Source of the DNA: an uncultured Clostridia bacterium
GTDB lineage: Bacteria; Bacillota; Clostridia; Oscillospirales; Acutalibacteraceae
Length of the DNA: 38,056 bases
Assembly (NCBI GenBank): GCA_945971755.1
Contig: CAMFPJ010000001.1
Location: forward strand, 1 to 38,056
Reading direction: 5' to 3'
In this document: positions 7,657 through 14,625 of the stretch, one piece after another
Layout: each line of letters opens with the position of its first letter
How positions within the stretch are numbered: the first letter of the stretch is position 1
Notes under the pieces: generated by a model
Seen by the model: the letters and a program-made list of their open reading frames with translations, nothing else
Told to the model about the DNA's origin: nothing
The model's database searches: none
Made by a program: the position numbers and the translations under genes

Positions 7657-8754
7657 TTATCTGTCAACTCTTGCACCGGCACCTGAAACGATTTTCTCAA
7701 CCTCTTTAAGTGATGCCATTGACGTGTCACCGGGAGTTGTCATAGCGAGGGCACCGTGTGCCACGCCGTAATTAACTGCCGTTTGCGGGTCGCCCGTTGT
7801 GATAAGTCCGTAAACAAGACCGGAGGCAAATGAGTCACCGCCGCCGACACGGTCATAAATTTCAAGAGAGGGAAGTGAAAGTCCGTTATATACTTTTCCG
7901 TCAGCATAGCAAATTGCCGACCAGTCATTAACTGTTGCGGTTTTAACGGTACGAAGAGTAGTTGCAATAACCTTAAAGTTAGGATATGCTTTGCAAACCT
8001 CACCGAGCATTTTATAATAGCCTTCTATATTGAGTGATTTAAGATTTGCGTCATTACCCTCAATTTCAAAGCCGAGGCAGGCTGTGAAATCTTCTTCGTT
8101 ACCAATCATAACGTCTATATATTTTGCGATTTCCCTGTTAACCTCTTGTGCTTTTGCCTTTCCGCCGATGTCGTTCCAAAGTGACGGACGGTAGTTAAGG
8201 TCATAGGAAACGATTGTGCCGTATTTTTTAGCCGCCTTAACAGCTTCAATTACCACTTCACTTGTTGTTTCCGAAAGTGCGGCAAAAATTCCGCCTGTGT
8301 GAAGCCAGCGAACTCCGAGAGTACCGAAAATGTAGTCCCAGTCAATATCTCCCGCTTTAAGCTGTGAAATTGCCGTATTTCCTCTGTCGGATACGCCTAC
8401 TGCGCCGCGGATACCGTATCCGCGTTCCGTAAAGTTAAGACCGTTACGGACATTTCTGCCGATACCGTCATATTTTACCCATTTAATAAGGGAAGTGTCA
8501 ACGCCGCCCTGAAGCATAAGGTCTTCAACAAGTCTGCCGACCTCATTATCTGCAAGGGCAGTTACTGCGGCAGTTTTAAGACCGAAGCAACGGCGAAGTC
8601 CGCGCGCAACATTATACTCACCGCCGCCTTCCCAAACCCTAAAGGAACGGGCAGTTTTAATTCTGCCGTCGCCCGGGTCAAGGCGCAGCATAATTTCACC
8701 AAGTGAAATCATGTCAAATGTACATTCATTCTTATCTCTTAACTTAAGGTCCAT
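7657..8754 (-). CDS. kdgK: 2-keto-3-deoxygluconate kinase (PfkB family)
   Basis: A 365-residue ribokinase/PfkB-family sugar kinase that phosphorylates KDG to KDPG with ATP in the cytosol. The N-terminal substrate part has SLGEIMLRLDP and the GGGEYNVARGL glycine motif. The C-terminal PfkB signature is YDRVGGGDSFASGL, with the catalytic Asp in GGGDSF where most relatives have GAGDSF. The length is slightly above the usual 310-340. GGAGG is 8 nt before the chosen ATG at 8754; an in-frame TTG at 8769 overlaps that SD and was rejected. It follows the small membrane protein gene closely in the uxu operon. Confidence 0.9.
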   Translation of the reverse strand: MDLKLRDKNECTFDMISLGEIMLRLDPGDGRIKTARSFRVWEGGGEYNVARGLRRCFGLKTAAVTALADNEVGRLVEDLMLQGGVDTSLIKWVKYDGIGRNVRNGLNFTERGYGIRGAVGVSDRGNTAISQLKAGDIDWDYIFGTLGVRWLHTGGIFAALSETTSEVVIEAVKAAKKYGTIVSYDLNYRPSLWNDIGGKAKAQEVNREIAKYIDVMIGNEEDFTACLGFEIEGNDANLKSLNIEGYYKMLGEVCKAYPNFKVIATTLRTVKTATVNDWSAICYADGKVYNGLSLPSLEIYDRVGGGDSFASGLVYGLITTGDPQTAVNYGVAHGALAMTTPGDTSMASLKEVEKIVSGAGARVDR

Positions 8755-8771
8755 TTGTTTTGCCTCCAAAA

Positions 8772-8966
8772 TTATTGTTTAGAAATTATTATAAGAATTT
8801 GTGCGATTATGAAAAGCAAAAATACAACACCAAAGCGAATTGCATGTGGTTTAATTTCAAGGTCATCGCCCTCTGCTTTTTTTGCTTTATTGTATTTTAC
8901 AACTGCAATGATTGCAAGAATAACTCCGGCAACAAATAATACTGCCGCAAGCAAGAGTTCTTTCAT
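8772..8966 (-). CDS. small two-helix membrane protein in the uronate operon
   Basis: A 64-residue protein with two predicted membrane helices (about residues 3-22 and 44-62) joined by a charged loop (KYNKAKKAEGDD). I do not recognise a family. The ATG at 8966 is one nucleotide past the stop of the SDR gene, and GGGGG lies inside the SDR 3' end, so translation is probably coupled. It could be an accessory subunit or membrane tether for uronate uptake or metabolism, but nothing in the sequence proves this. A longer in-frame start at 9044 lies inside the SDR gene and is less likely. Confidence 0.65.
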   Translation of the reverse strand: MKELLLAAVLFVAGVILAIIAVVKYNKAKKAEGDDLEIKPHAIRFGVVFLLFIIAQILIIISKQ

Positions 8967-8967
8967 A

Positions 8968-9816
8968 TTATACCCCCGAATAAGCGGAGAAGCCGCCGTC
9001 AACACAAATGCTTGTGCCGGTAATAAAGCCTGAATAGCTTTCATCGCAAAGGAATAAGAGTGCGCCTGAAAGTTCTTCGGGCTCGCCGAAGCGTTTCATT
9101 GGAGTTGCGGCAAGAATTTTGCCTGTTCTGGGAGTCGGAGTGCCGTCCTCATTCCAAAGGAGTGTTTTATTTTGGTTAGTTGAGAAAAATCCGGGTGCGA
9201 TAGCGTTTACACGAATTCCAACCTCTGCAAAATGAACTGCCATGAACTCCGTAAAGTTTTTAACTGCCGCTTTTGCCGCTGAATAAGCAGGAATTTTTGT
9301 TAGGGGACGGTAAGCGTTCATTGAAGTAACCATAACAATGCAAGCGTTCTCTTTATTCGCCATGTCGCGTGCAAAAACCTGAGTGGGAATAAGAGTTCCG
9401 AGGAAATTTAAGTTAAACACGAACGAAATACCTTGCGGGTCAAGGTCAAAGAAGGTTTTTATGTTCTCATCTTTCTCCATAAGGTCAATTTTCTCAAGTG
9501 TTTCCTTTGTTGTTGTGCCTTTTGGGTTATTGCCGCCTGCTCCGTTAAGGAGAATATCACAAGTGCCGAGTTCTTTATTGATAATCTCTCTTGCTCTCAG
9601 CATACTCTCTGTTTCAAGAACATTACAACCCACTGCAATTGCAGTGCCGCCTTCGGCGTTAATTTCTTCTGCTACTTTTTTTGCAGCCTCTTCGTTAAGG
9701 TCAAGAACTGCAACCTTAACGCCTTGCTGTGCCAAAGTTTTTGCAAATCCTGCACAAAGAACTCCGCCGCCGCCTGTTACAACGGCTACTCTGCCTTTAA
9801 GATTTTCGTGTACCAT
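8968..9816 (-). CDS. uxuB: SDR-type D-fructuronate/D-mannonate oxidoreductase
   Basis: A 282-residue short-chain dehydrogenase. The Rossmann glycine motif is VVTGGGGVLCAGFA (residues about 12-25), the NNAG equivalent is LNGAGGNN, the active site is VTSMNAY...YSAAKAA (Ser, Tyr, Lys), and it ends with the typical GTSICVDGGFSAYSGV. It interconverts fructuronate and mannonate with NAD(P)H in the cytosol. The assignment rests on its place directly downstream of uxuA and on the precedent of the SDR-type UxuB (YjmF) in Bacillus subtilis. KduD-like or gluconate dehydrogenase activity is possible. Confidence 0.8.
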   Translation of the reverse strand: MVHENLKGRVAVVTGGGGVLCAGFAKTLAQQGVKVAVLDLNEEAAKKVAEEINAEGGTAIAVGCNVLETESMLRAREIINKELGTCDILLNGAGGNNPKGTTTKETLEKIDLMEKDENIKTFFDLDPQGISFVFNLNFLGTLIPTQVFARDMANKENACIVMVTSMNAYRPLTKIPAYSAAKAAVKNFTEFMAVHFAEVGIRVNAIAPGFFSTNQNKTLLWNEDGTPTPRTGKILAATPMKRFGEPEELSGALLFLCDESYSGFITGTSICVDGGFSAYSGV

Positions 9817-9818
9817 TA

Positions 9819-10889
9819 TTATTTTCTCTCCTTATTCTTTTTAACTGCTTCCCAAAGTCCGTTAATATAAGCAACGCCTAAAGCTCTGTCATAAAGTCCG
9901 TATCCCGGGCGTGCAACCTCACCCCAAATCATTCTGCCGTGGTCGGGGCGAATGTAGCCGTCAAAACCGACATCCTGGAGTGCTTTCACAATTTCATACA
10001 TATCAAGCGAGCCTGTATTTGATTCGTGTGCTGTTTCGTTGAAGTGGTTATCAATAACCTTAACATTACGAAGATGTGCAAAGTAAATTCTGTCACCGAA
10101 TTCACGAATCATAGCGGGCAAATCATTTTTACTGCTTGCGCCCAGTGAGCCTGTGCAGAATGTAAGTCCGTTATATTTTGAGGGAACCATTTCAAGAAGC
10201 TTTTTAAGTCCGTCTCTGTCTTTAATAATTCTCGGAAGTCCGAAGATGTCCCATGGCGGGTCATCCGGGTGGATAGCCATTTTAACGTCGCACTCTTCAC
10301 AAACGGGCATAATCTCCTCAAGGAAGTATTTAAGGTTGTTCCAAAGGTCCTCTGCCGTTACGTTTTTATATTTTTCAAAGAGTTCCTTAATTTCAGGCAT
10401 TCTCTCTGTTTCCCAACCGGGCATTGCGTAGCCGTTTGAGTTGTCGTCAATCTCTTTGAACATATCCTCAGGGCTTTTACCCTCAATTTGCACACCGTCA
10501 TAAGAAAGGCAGGTTGCGCCGTCACCCATGCTCATCGAGAGGTCTGTTCTTGTCCAATCAAAAACGGGCATAAAGTTGTAGCAAATTACTTTTACCCCTG
10601 CTTTTGCAAGATTACGGATACTTGTTTTGTAATTTTCAATGTATTTATCTCTGCTTGGAAGACCGATTTTAATATCCTCGTGAACATTTACGCTCTCAAT
10701 ACATTCCATTGTAAGACCGGCGTCTTCAATTTCTTTTTTCATTTTCATAACGTCTTCAAGTTCCCAAGCCTCACCTGCCGGTAAGTAGTGAAGTGCGGGA
10801 ACAACTCCGACTACATTTGGAATTTGCTTAATTTGTTCTAAGGTTACGGTGTCTTTTTCTGAACCAAACCAACGAAAAGTCATTTGCAT
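9819..10889 (-). CDS. uxuA: mannonate dehydratase
   Basis: A 356-residue TIM-barrel enzyme of the UxuA family (usual 350-390). It dehydrates D-mannonate to 2-keto-3-deoxygluconate with Mn2+/Fe2+. Characteristic stretches are TFRWFG at the start, NYKTSIRNLAKAGVKVICYNFMP (written here in part), MAIHPDDPPW, FCTGSLGA, FAHLRNVK and IRPDHGRMIWGE, which supply the metal-binding His, Cys and Asp residues. GGAGG lies 7 nt before the ATG. It is second in the operon, 12 nt after the histidine phosphatase gene and 2 nt before the SDR gene. No glucuronate isomerase (uxaC) is present in the window. Confidence 0.95.
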   Translation of the reverse strand: MQMTFRWFGSEKDTVTLEQIKQIPNVVGVVPALHYLPAGEAWELEDVMKMKKEIEDAGLTMECIESVNVHEDIKIGLPSRDKYIENYKTSIRNLAKAGVKVICYNFMPVFDWTRTDLSMSMGDGATCLSYDGVQIEGKSPEDMFKEIDDNSNGYAMPGWETERMPEIKELFEKYKNVTAEDLWNNLKYFLEEIMPVCEECDVKMAIHPDDPPWDIFGLPRIIKDRDGLKKLLEMVPSKYNGLTFCTGSLGASSKNDLPAMIREFGDRIYFAHLRNVKVIDNHFNETAHESNTGSLDMYEIVKALQDVGFDGYIRPDHGRMIWGEVARPGYGLYDRALGVAYINGLWEAVKKNKERK

Positions 10890-10901
10890 AGTTTATCCTC
10901 C

Positions 10902-11627
10902 TTAAAAAGTACCTTCAGGGAAATTATCATCATTTTCCCAATAGGCAACATCATATTCGTCCTTTTCAGGGTCATAAATATCCCATAGCTCGTGCTCGAA
11001 AATTTCAGGCGGTGCAGGACATTCTGCTATTGCCTCAACCTTCATTCCGCGCATCCAGATTGACGGGTCAATACGAACGGTGTAACCGCAGCAATTGGGT
11101 GTTAACCACTCGTGCATGGGTGCTTCGGGAAGTGCATAGGCTTGCATTATTGACATTATAACACCGCCGTGGGTTATAATTGCAACATTTTTAGCTCCTG
11201 ACTGCAAAATTCCGTCAACTATTTTCTCAAAGCAGTTACATACTCTGAAATTAAACCTAACCTGACTGTCACCGAACGGGGCCGCTTTATTGGGGTTTGT
11301 GCCCGAAAGCCACTCGGGAAAATCAGGGTCATCCTTAAGTTCCTCGGCGGTTTTACCCTCAAACTCACCGAAATCGTATTCGATTAAATCATCCATAATA
11401 ATCGGCTCTTTGTCGGGGTAAATTTTCTTTGCGGTTTCAATACACCTTTTAAGCGGACTTGAAAAAACCGCGTCAACCTCAGGATACGGTCCGAAATCTT
11501 TAATGGTGGCTTCAAGCTGTTTCATACCTTCTTCGCAAATAGGCTCGTCCGTGTGGCCGATGTATCTGCCCTCTAAGTTACCTTTAGTCAGAGCATGTCT
11601 GATAAAATGAATTTGGTACGTCTGCAT
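10902..11627 (-). CDS. histidine phosphatase superfamily protein
   Basis: A 241-residue member of the phosphoglycerate-mutase-like/CobC family. The phosphohistidine motif is FIRHALTKGN (RHA where RHG is usual). Other catalytic pieces are SSPLKRCIETA (Arg), EYDFGEFEGKT (acidic loop) and ITHGGVIMSIM (second His). A C-terminal acidic tail of about 40 residues exceeds the usual 200-residue length. It is first in the uxu operon, so it may remove phosphate from a sugar-acid phosphate or act as a safety valve for an accumulating intermediate (inference). GGGAGA precedes the ATG. Confidence 0.8.
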   Translation of the reverse strand: MQTYQIHFIRHALTKGNLEGRYIGHTDEPICEEGMKQLEATIKDFGPYPEVDAVFSSPLKRCIETAKKIYPDKEPIIMDDLIEYDFGEFEGKTAEELKDDPDFPEWLSGTNPNKAAPFGDSQVRFNFRVCNCFEKIVDGILQSGAKNVAIITHGGVIMSIMQAYALPEAPMHEWLTPNCCGYTVRIDPSIWMRGMKVEAIAECPAPPEIFEHELWDIYDPEKDEYDVAYWENDDNFPEGTF

Positions 11628-11660
11628 AAATTTTCTCCCGTTTTTTATTGATAAAATCTA

Positions 11661-11689
11661 TATACAATTTGTAAAATTTATTTTATAAT
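11661..11689 (+). promoter_or_regulatory. sigma-A promoter of the XRE regulator gene
   Basis: -35 TATACA (11661-11666), 17-nt spacer, perfect -10 TATAAT (11684-11689), 33 nt before the ATG. The 90-bp intergenic region must also hold the promoter of the divergent uxu operon. A possible minus-strand TTTACA with TATCAA at 16 nt is weak. Confidence 0.5.
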
Positions 11690-11690
11690 C

Positions 11691-11706
11691 ATACTACTTT
11701 AAGTAT
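11691..11706. promoter_or_regulatory. candidate operator between uxu operon and its regulator
   Basis: The 16-bp inverted repeat ATACT-N6-AGTAT lies between the -10 and the start codon of the XRE gene and upstream of the divergent uxu operon. The position suits an autoregulatory site that also controls the operon. The arms are only 5 bp, so this is tentative. Confidence 0.25.
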
Positions 11707-11721
11707 AAAGGTTGTGAGTAA

Positions 11722-12336
11722 ATGAGCACAAAGGTTTCACAAAGACTCGTAAGTTTGCGTAAAGAAAAAGATTTAAGCCAAAAGAAAGCCGCTGAAGCAC
11801 TCGGTATTTCACAGGCACTTCTTTCACACTATGAAAAGGGTATTCGTGAGTGCGGGCTTGATTTTCTTTGCAAGGCGTCGGTTTTTTATGACGTTAGCTC
11901 AGACTATTTGCTTGGCCTTTCCGAAACACGAATTTCACCCGATTCAGGTTTTGACCTTACGGACATTCCCCAGGACTCCGAACTTAAAATGAACACTATT
12001 TTGCGCGCCGCCGCCACTATTTTTGAGCGGATGGGTGCTGTCGGCAACGCCTACGGTGACAGATGCCGTGCAATTTACGTTTTAACTGTTTACAAGTTAT
12101 ATCTTCGTGCGGTTTCCCTTGGAATTATGCCCCAGAACGAGAGCGCCTCAATAGCAATGGGTTCGTTTTTATCCTCAGGCACCATTGACTCTATTCTTGA
12201 AACAATGGCACCGAAGGAACCGCAAAAGTCAAGAAAAAATGAACGCTTGCCCGTTTGTGTTGACACGGTTTCAAAGGAAGCCGTTGCCGTGATTGAACGT
12301 CAATACGCAAAAGCCTTCAAAAAGTCAGAGAAGTGA
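11722..12336 (+). CDS. XRE-family transcriptional regulator
   Basis: A 204-residue DNA-binding protein. Residues 6-62 form a Cro/C1-type helix-turn-helix (RLVSLRKEKDLSQKKAAEALGISQ, with recognition helix SQALLSHYEKGIRE) ending in the typical YDVSSDYLLGLSE. The remaining 140 residues are mostly helical and of no named family, perhaps for dimerisation or effector sensing. It is transcribed divergently from the uxu operon, so it is the natural candidate for its regulator. The 3' end overlaps the convergent rsmI gene by 12 bp with no terminator between. The SD (AGGTTGTGAG) is weak. Confidence 0.85.
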   Translation: MSTKVSQRLVSLRKEKDLSQKKAAEALGISQALLSHYEKGIRECGLDFLCKASVFYDVSSDYLLGLSETRISPDSGFDLTDIPQDSELKMNTILRAAATIFERMGAVGNAYGDRCRAIYVLTVYKLYLRAVSLGIMPQNESASIAMGSFLSSGTIDSILETMAPKEPQKSRKNERLPVCVDTVSKEAVAVIERQYAKAFKKSEK

Positions 12337-13146
12337 TTTGTAAATATCGCTTTTCTTAAAGCCCGTTTCCGCAGCAACGGTTTTTGCCGCCTCGTTAACG
12401 CTCATTCCTTTATCCGCAAGTTCTTTTGCACTTAAAACAGCCTCTTCAAAAGTCAGAGGTTGTTTTTTTGTTTCTTTGTCGCCCGCAATAATTAAAACAT
12501 ATTCACCCTTTGGGTTTTCGGTTTCAAAATATTCATTAGCAGCTTTAAGAGTGGTTCTCATAACGGTTTCGTGAATTTTCGTCAGTTCTTTAACTATTGC
12601 TATTTCACGGTCTCCGAAAAAGCTATATAAATCTTTAAGCGTGTTGCGAAGCTTGTGCGGAGCTTCGTAAAAAATCATTGTTCGCTTTTCACCCTTAAGC
12701 TCATCTAAATGCACTTTTCGGCTTTGCTTGTTTACACTTAAAAAGCCCTCAAAAGTAAATCTGCCCGTTTCCATTCCGCTGATAGCAAGCGCCGTTGCAA
12801 AGGCAGTAGGTCCGGGGACTGACTCAACCTCAATTCCGATTTCGTGGCAGTCACGAATAAGGTCTTCGCCCGGGTCCGAAATACATGGCATTCCTGCGTC
12901 GGTAACTATTGCACAGGTTTCCCCCGCCAAAATGCGGTCTGTAATCACCGTGCCCTTTTCCCGCTTGTTGTGTTCGTAGTAACTTATAAGCGGTTTTTTT
13001 ATGTCAAAATGATTAAGAAGTTTTGCTGTAACACGAGTGTCCTCCGCGGCAATAAAATCAACACTTTCAAGTGTTTTTTTTCCTCTTTCGGAAATGTCCG
13101 ACAAATTGCCTATTGGAGTGCCCACAACATAAAGCTTTCCTGCCAT
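12325..13146 (-). CDS. rsmI: 16S rRNA (cytidine(1402)-2'-O)-methyltransferase
   Basis: A 273-residue tetrapyrrole-methylase-fold enzyme that uses SAM to 2'-O-methylate C1402 in the 16S decoding centre. Signatures are LYVVGTPIGNLSDIS at the N-terminus, AAEDTRVTAKLLNHF, DAGMPCISDPGE, VPGPTAFATALAISG and FYEAPHKL. I chose the ATG at 13146 with AAAGG upstream; the in-frame TTG at 13155 adds three residues with no better SD. It lies 5 nt after trmN6, the same pairing as yabB-yazA-rsmI in Bacillus. It is the last gene of the rlmB operon and overlaps the convergent XRE gene by 12 bp. Confidence 0.95.
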   Translation of the reverse strand: MAGKLYVVGTPIGNLSDISERGKKTLESVDFIAAEDTRVTAKLLNHFDIKKPLISYYEHNKREKGTVITDRILAGETCAIVTDAGMPCISDPGEDLIRDCHEIGIEVESVPGPTAFATALAISGMETGRFTFEGFLSVNKQSRKVHLDELKGEKRTMIFYEAPHKLRNTLKDLYSFFGDREIAIVKELTKIHETVMRTTLKAANEYFETENPKGEYVLIIAGDKETKKQPLTFEEAVLSAKELADKGMSVNEAAKTVAAETGFKKSDIYKSLL

Positions 13147-13151
13147 AAAGT

Positions 13152-13901
13152 TCAAGCCTTTCGATATTTTTCGGTTATCTGTAAAATCTCTTCTGTGGGA
13201 GTTTTGTCTGCGTTTTGCATAATCAACGGTTTTTCCACTTTAAGACCCGGTACACTGCCCTTTCGACCGTTTATCAGCACAAGCCACGGAGCAGTCTCGC
13301 CCGTTTTTTGAACAAACCGGATTATTTTGGGCTCAATGCCGTTTTTTCTCATTGACTCCATTGCGTCAAGAGTCCTTTCGGGGCGGTGACAAATGCAAAG
13401 CTTACCGCCGAACCTTAAAACTCTTGCGGCGCACTTTGTTATATCATCAATATTACAAGCAATTTCATGACGTGCAATTCTTGCACACTCGTCCTCATTT
13501 TTAATGCCTGCGCCACCGATTTTATACGGTGGATTCATTGTTACAACGTCAAAATACTCACGGTAGGGCAAAAGAGAACCGTCTTTTAAGTCACCTTGAA
13601 AAAGTTCAAGTGTTTCGTCTTTATTAAGCAATTTTGAACGGCAAAATTGGTCACAGGCGTTTTTCTGAATTTCAACGGCACATCTTTTAGATTGGGCTTT
13701 TTTGTCCCTTAACCACAAAAAAGGAATAATTCCGCAGCCTGTTCCAAGGTCAAGCGCTTTATCTTTCTGTTTAACGTTTGCAAAATCATTAAGAAGCAAG
13801 GCGTCCGTACCGAACGTATGAGACTTAGAGACGATTAAATATGTGTTTTCGCCCAAATCTTCAATATGCTCTTCGTCTAAAAGGTTAATATCAGTCAACA
13901 T
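13152..13901 (-). CDS. trmN6: tRNA1(Val) (adenine(37)-N6)-methyltransferase-like
   Basis: A 249-residue class I SAM methyltransferase of the YfiC/TrmN6 family. DLGTGCGIIP (51-60) is the SAM glycine motif, and NPPY (123-126) is the amino-methylase catalytic motif, in VVTMNPPYKIGG. It probably modifies A37 of a tRNA. A GAGG lies 6 nt before the ATG at 13901. An ATG two codons earlier (13907) is also possible, and both overlap the 3' end of mgtC. It sits between mgtC and rsmI in the rlmB operon. Confidence 0.85.
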   Translation of the reverse strand: MLTDINLLDEEHIEDLGENTYLIVSKSHTFGTDALLLNDFANVKQKDKALDLGTGCGIIPFLWLRDKKAQSKRCAVEIQKNACDQFCRSKLLNKDETLELFQGDLKDGSLLPYREYFDVVTMNPPYKIGGAGIKNEDECARIARHEIACNIDDITKCAARVLRFGGKLCICHRPERTLDAMESMRKNGIEPKIIRFVQKTGETAPWLVLINGRKGSVPGLKVEKPLIMQNADKTPTEEILQITEKYRKA

Positions 13902-14625
13902 AGACATCCTCTATGCCCTCAAGTTCTTTAAGAGCGGAAATAATTTCTTTGAGCACCTTAACGTTTTTCGGAAATGCCAAAATTTTAATGACAGAATTAT
14001 TTTTATTGTGCTTATATTTTTTATCTGCGCTCGTTGTATATACTATTTCCGCTGAATGAATCGGAGCATCATACTTATCTTTAATGAGTGAAGTAACAGC
14101 GGGAAGCACCTCTTCAATGCTCTCAACCTCAACATAAATGGTTTTGCCGACAGAACCGTTGATTACGAAATGTTTAAGAGAATTGAGCGTAAAATAGATT
14201 ACAACCGTTGCAACAAGGGCACCTGTTTCATATCCTCCGCCCACAGCAGTACCGATACAGGCAACTGCCCAAAGTGAAGCCGCTGTTGTAAGACCTTTGA
14301 CCGAAAAGCCCTCACGCAAAATTGTTCCTGCACCGAGGAAACCGATACCTGTAATAACGGCGGCACTCATTCGTGAAATATCAAGAGTTACGTTTTCAGT
14401 CGCATTCATATGTACTGCGGTAAGCATTACAAGTGCAGAGCCGACAGCTACCAAAATATGTGTTCTGAAGCCTGCGGGTCGGTGAGAATGCTCACGCTCA
14501 TAACCGATTACACCGCTTAGAATTGCGGCAAGCATAATCTTAAAAAATGCGTCAAGAATTTCATGAATAGGGTCAATGGACCAAAGCCACAAAGCCGCAT
14601 CTTTTATCCAATTGAAAAATTCCAT
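13891..14625 (-). CDS. MgtC/SapB family membrane protein
   Basis: A 244-residue protein. The MgtC hydrophobic domain (residues 25-145) contains ILSGVIGYEREHSHRPAGFRTHILVAVGSAL and GIGFLGAGTILREG, both diagnostic for MgtC/SapB, with four or five helices. The C-terminal 85 residues are a soluble ACT-like regulatory domain. Family roles include Mg2+ homeostasis and modulation of membrane ATPases. The ATG immediately follows the TAA of the pseudo-P-type-ATPase gene with zero spacing, and its SD (AGGGTG) lies inside that gene, so the two are translationally coupled. This recalls Salmonella mgtCB, where MgtC is encoded with the P-type ATPase MgtB. Confidence 0.9.
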   Translation of the reverse strand: MEFFNWIKDAALWLWSIDPIHEILDAFFKIMLAAILSGVIGYEREHSHRPAGFRTHILVAVGSALVMLTAVHMNATENVTLDISRMSAAVITGIGFLGAGTILREGFSVKGLTTAASLWAVACIGTAVGGGYETGALVATVVIYFTLNSLKHFVINGSVGKTIYVEVESIEEVLPAVTSLIKDKYDAPIHSAEIVYTTSADKKYKHNKNNSVIKILAFPKNVKVLKEIISALKELEGIEDVYVD

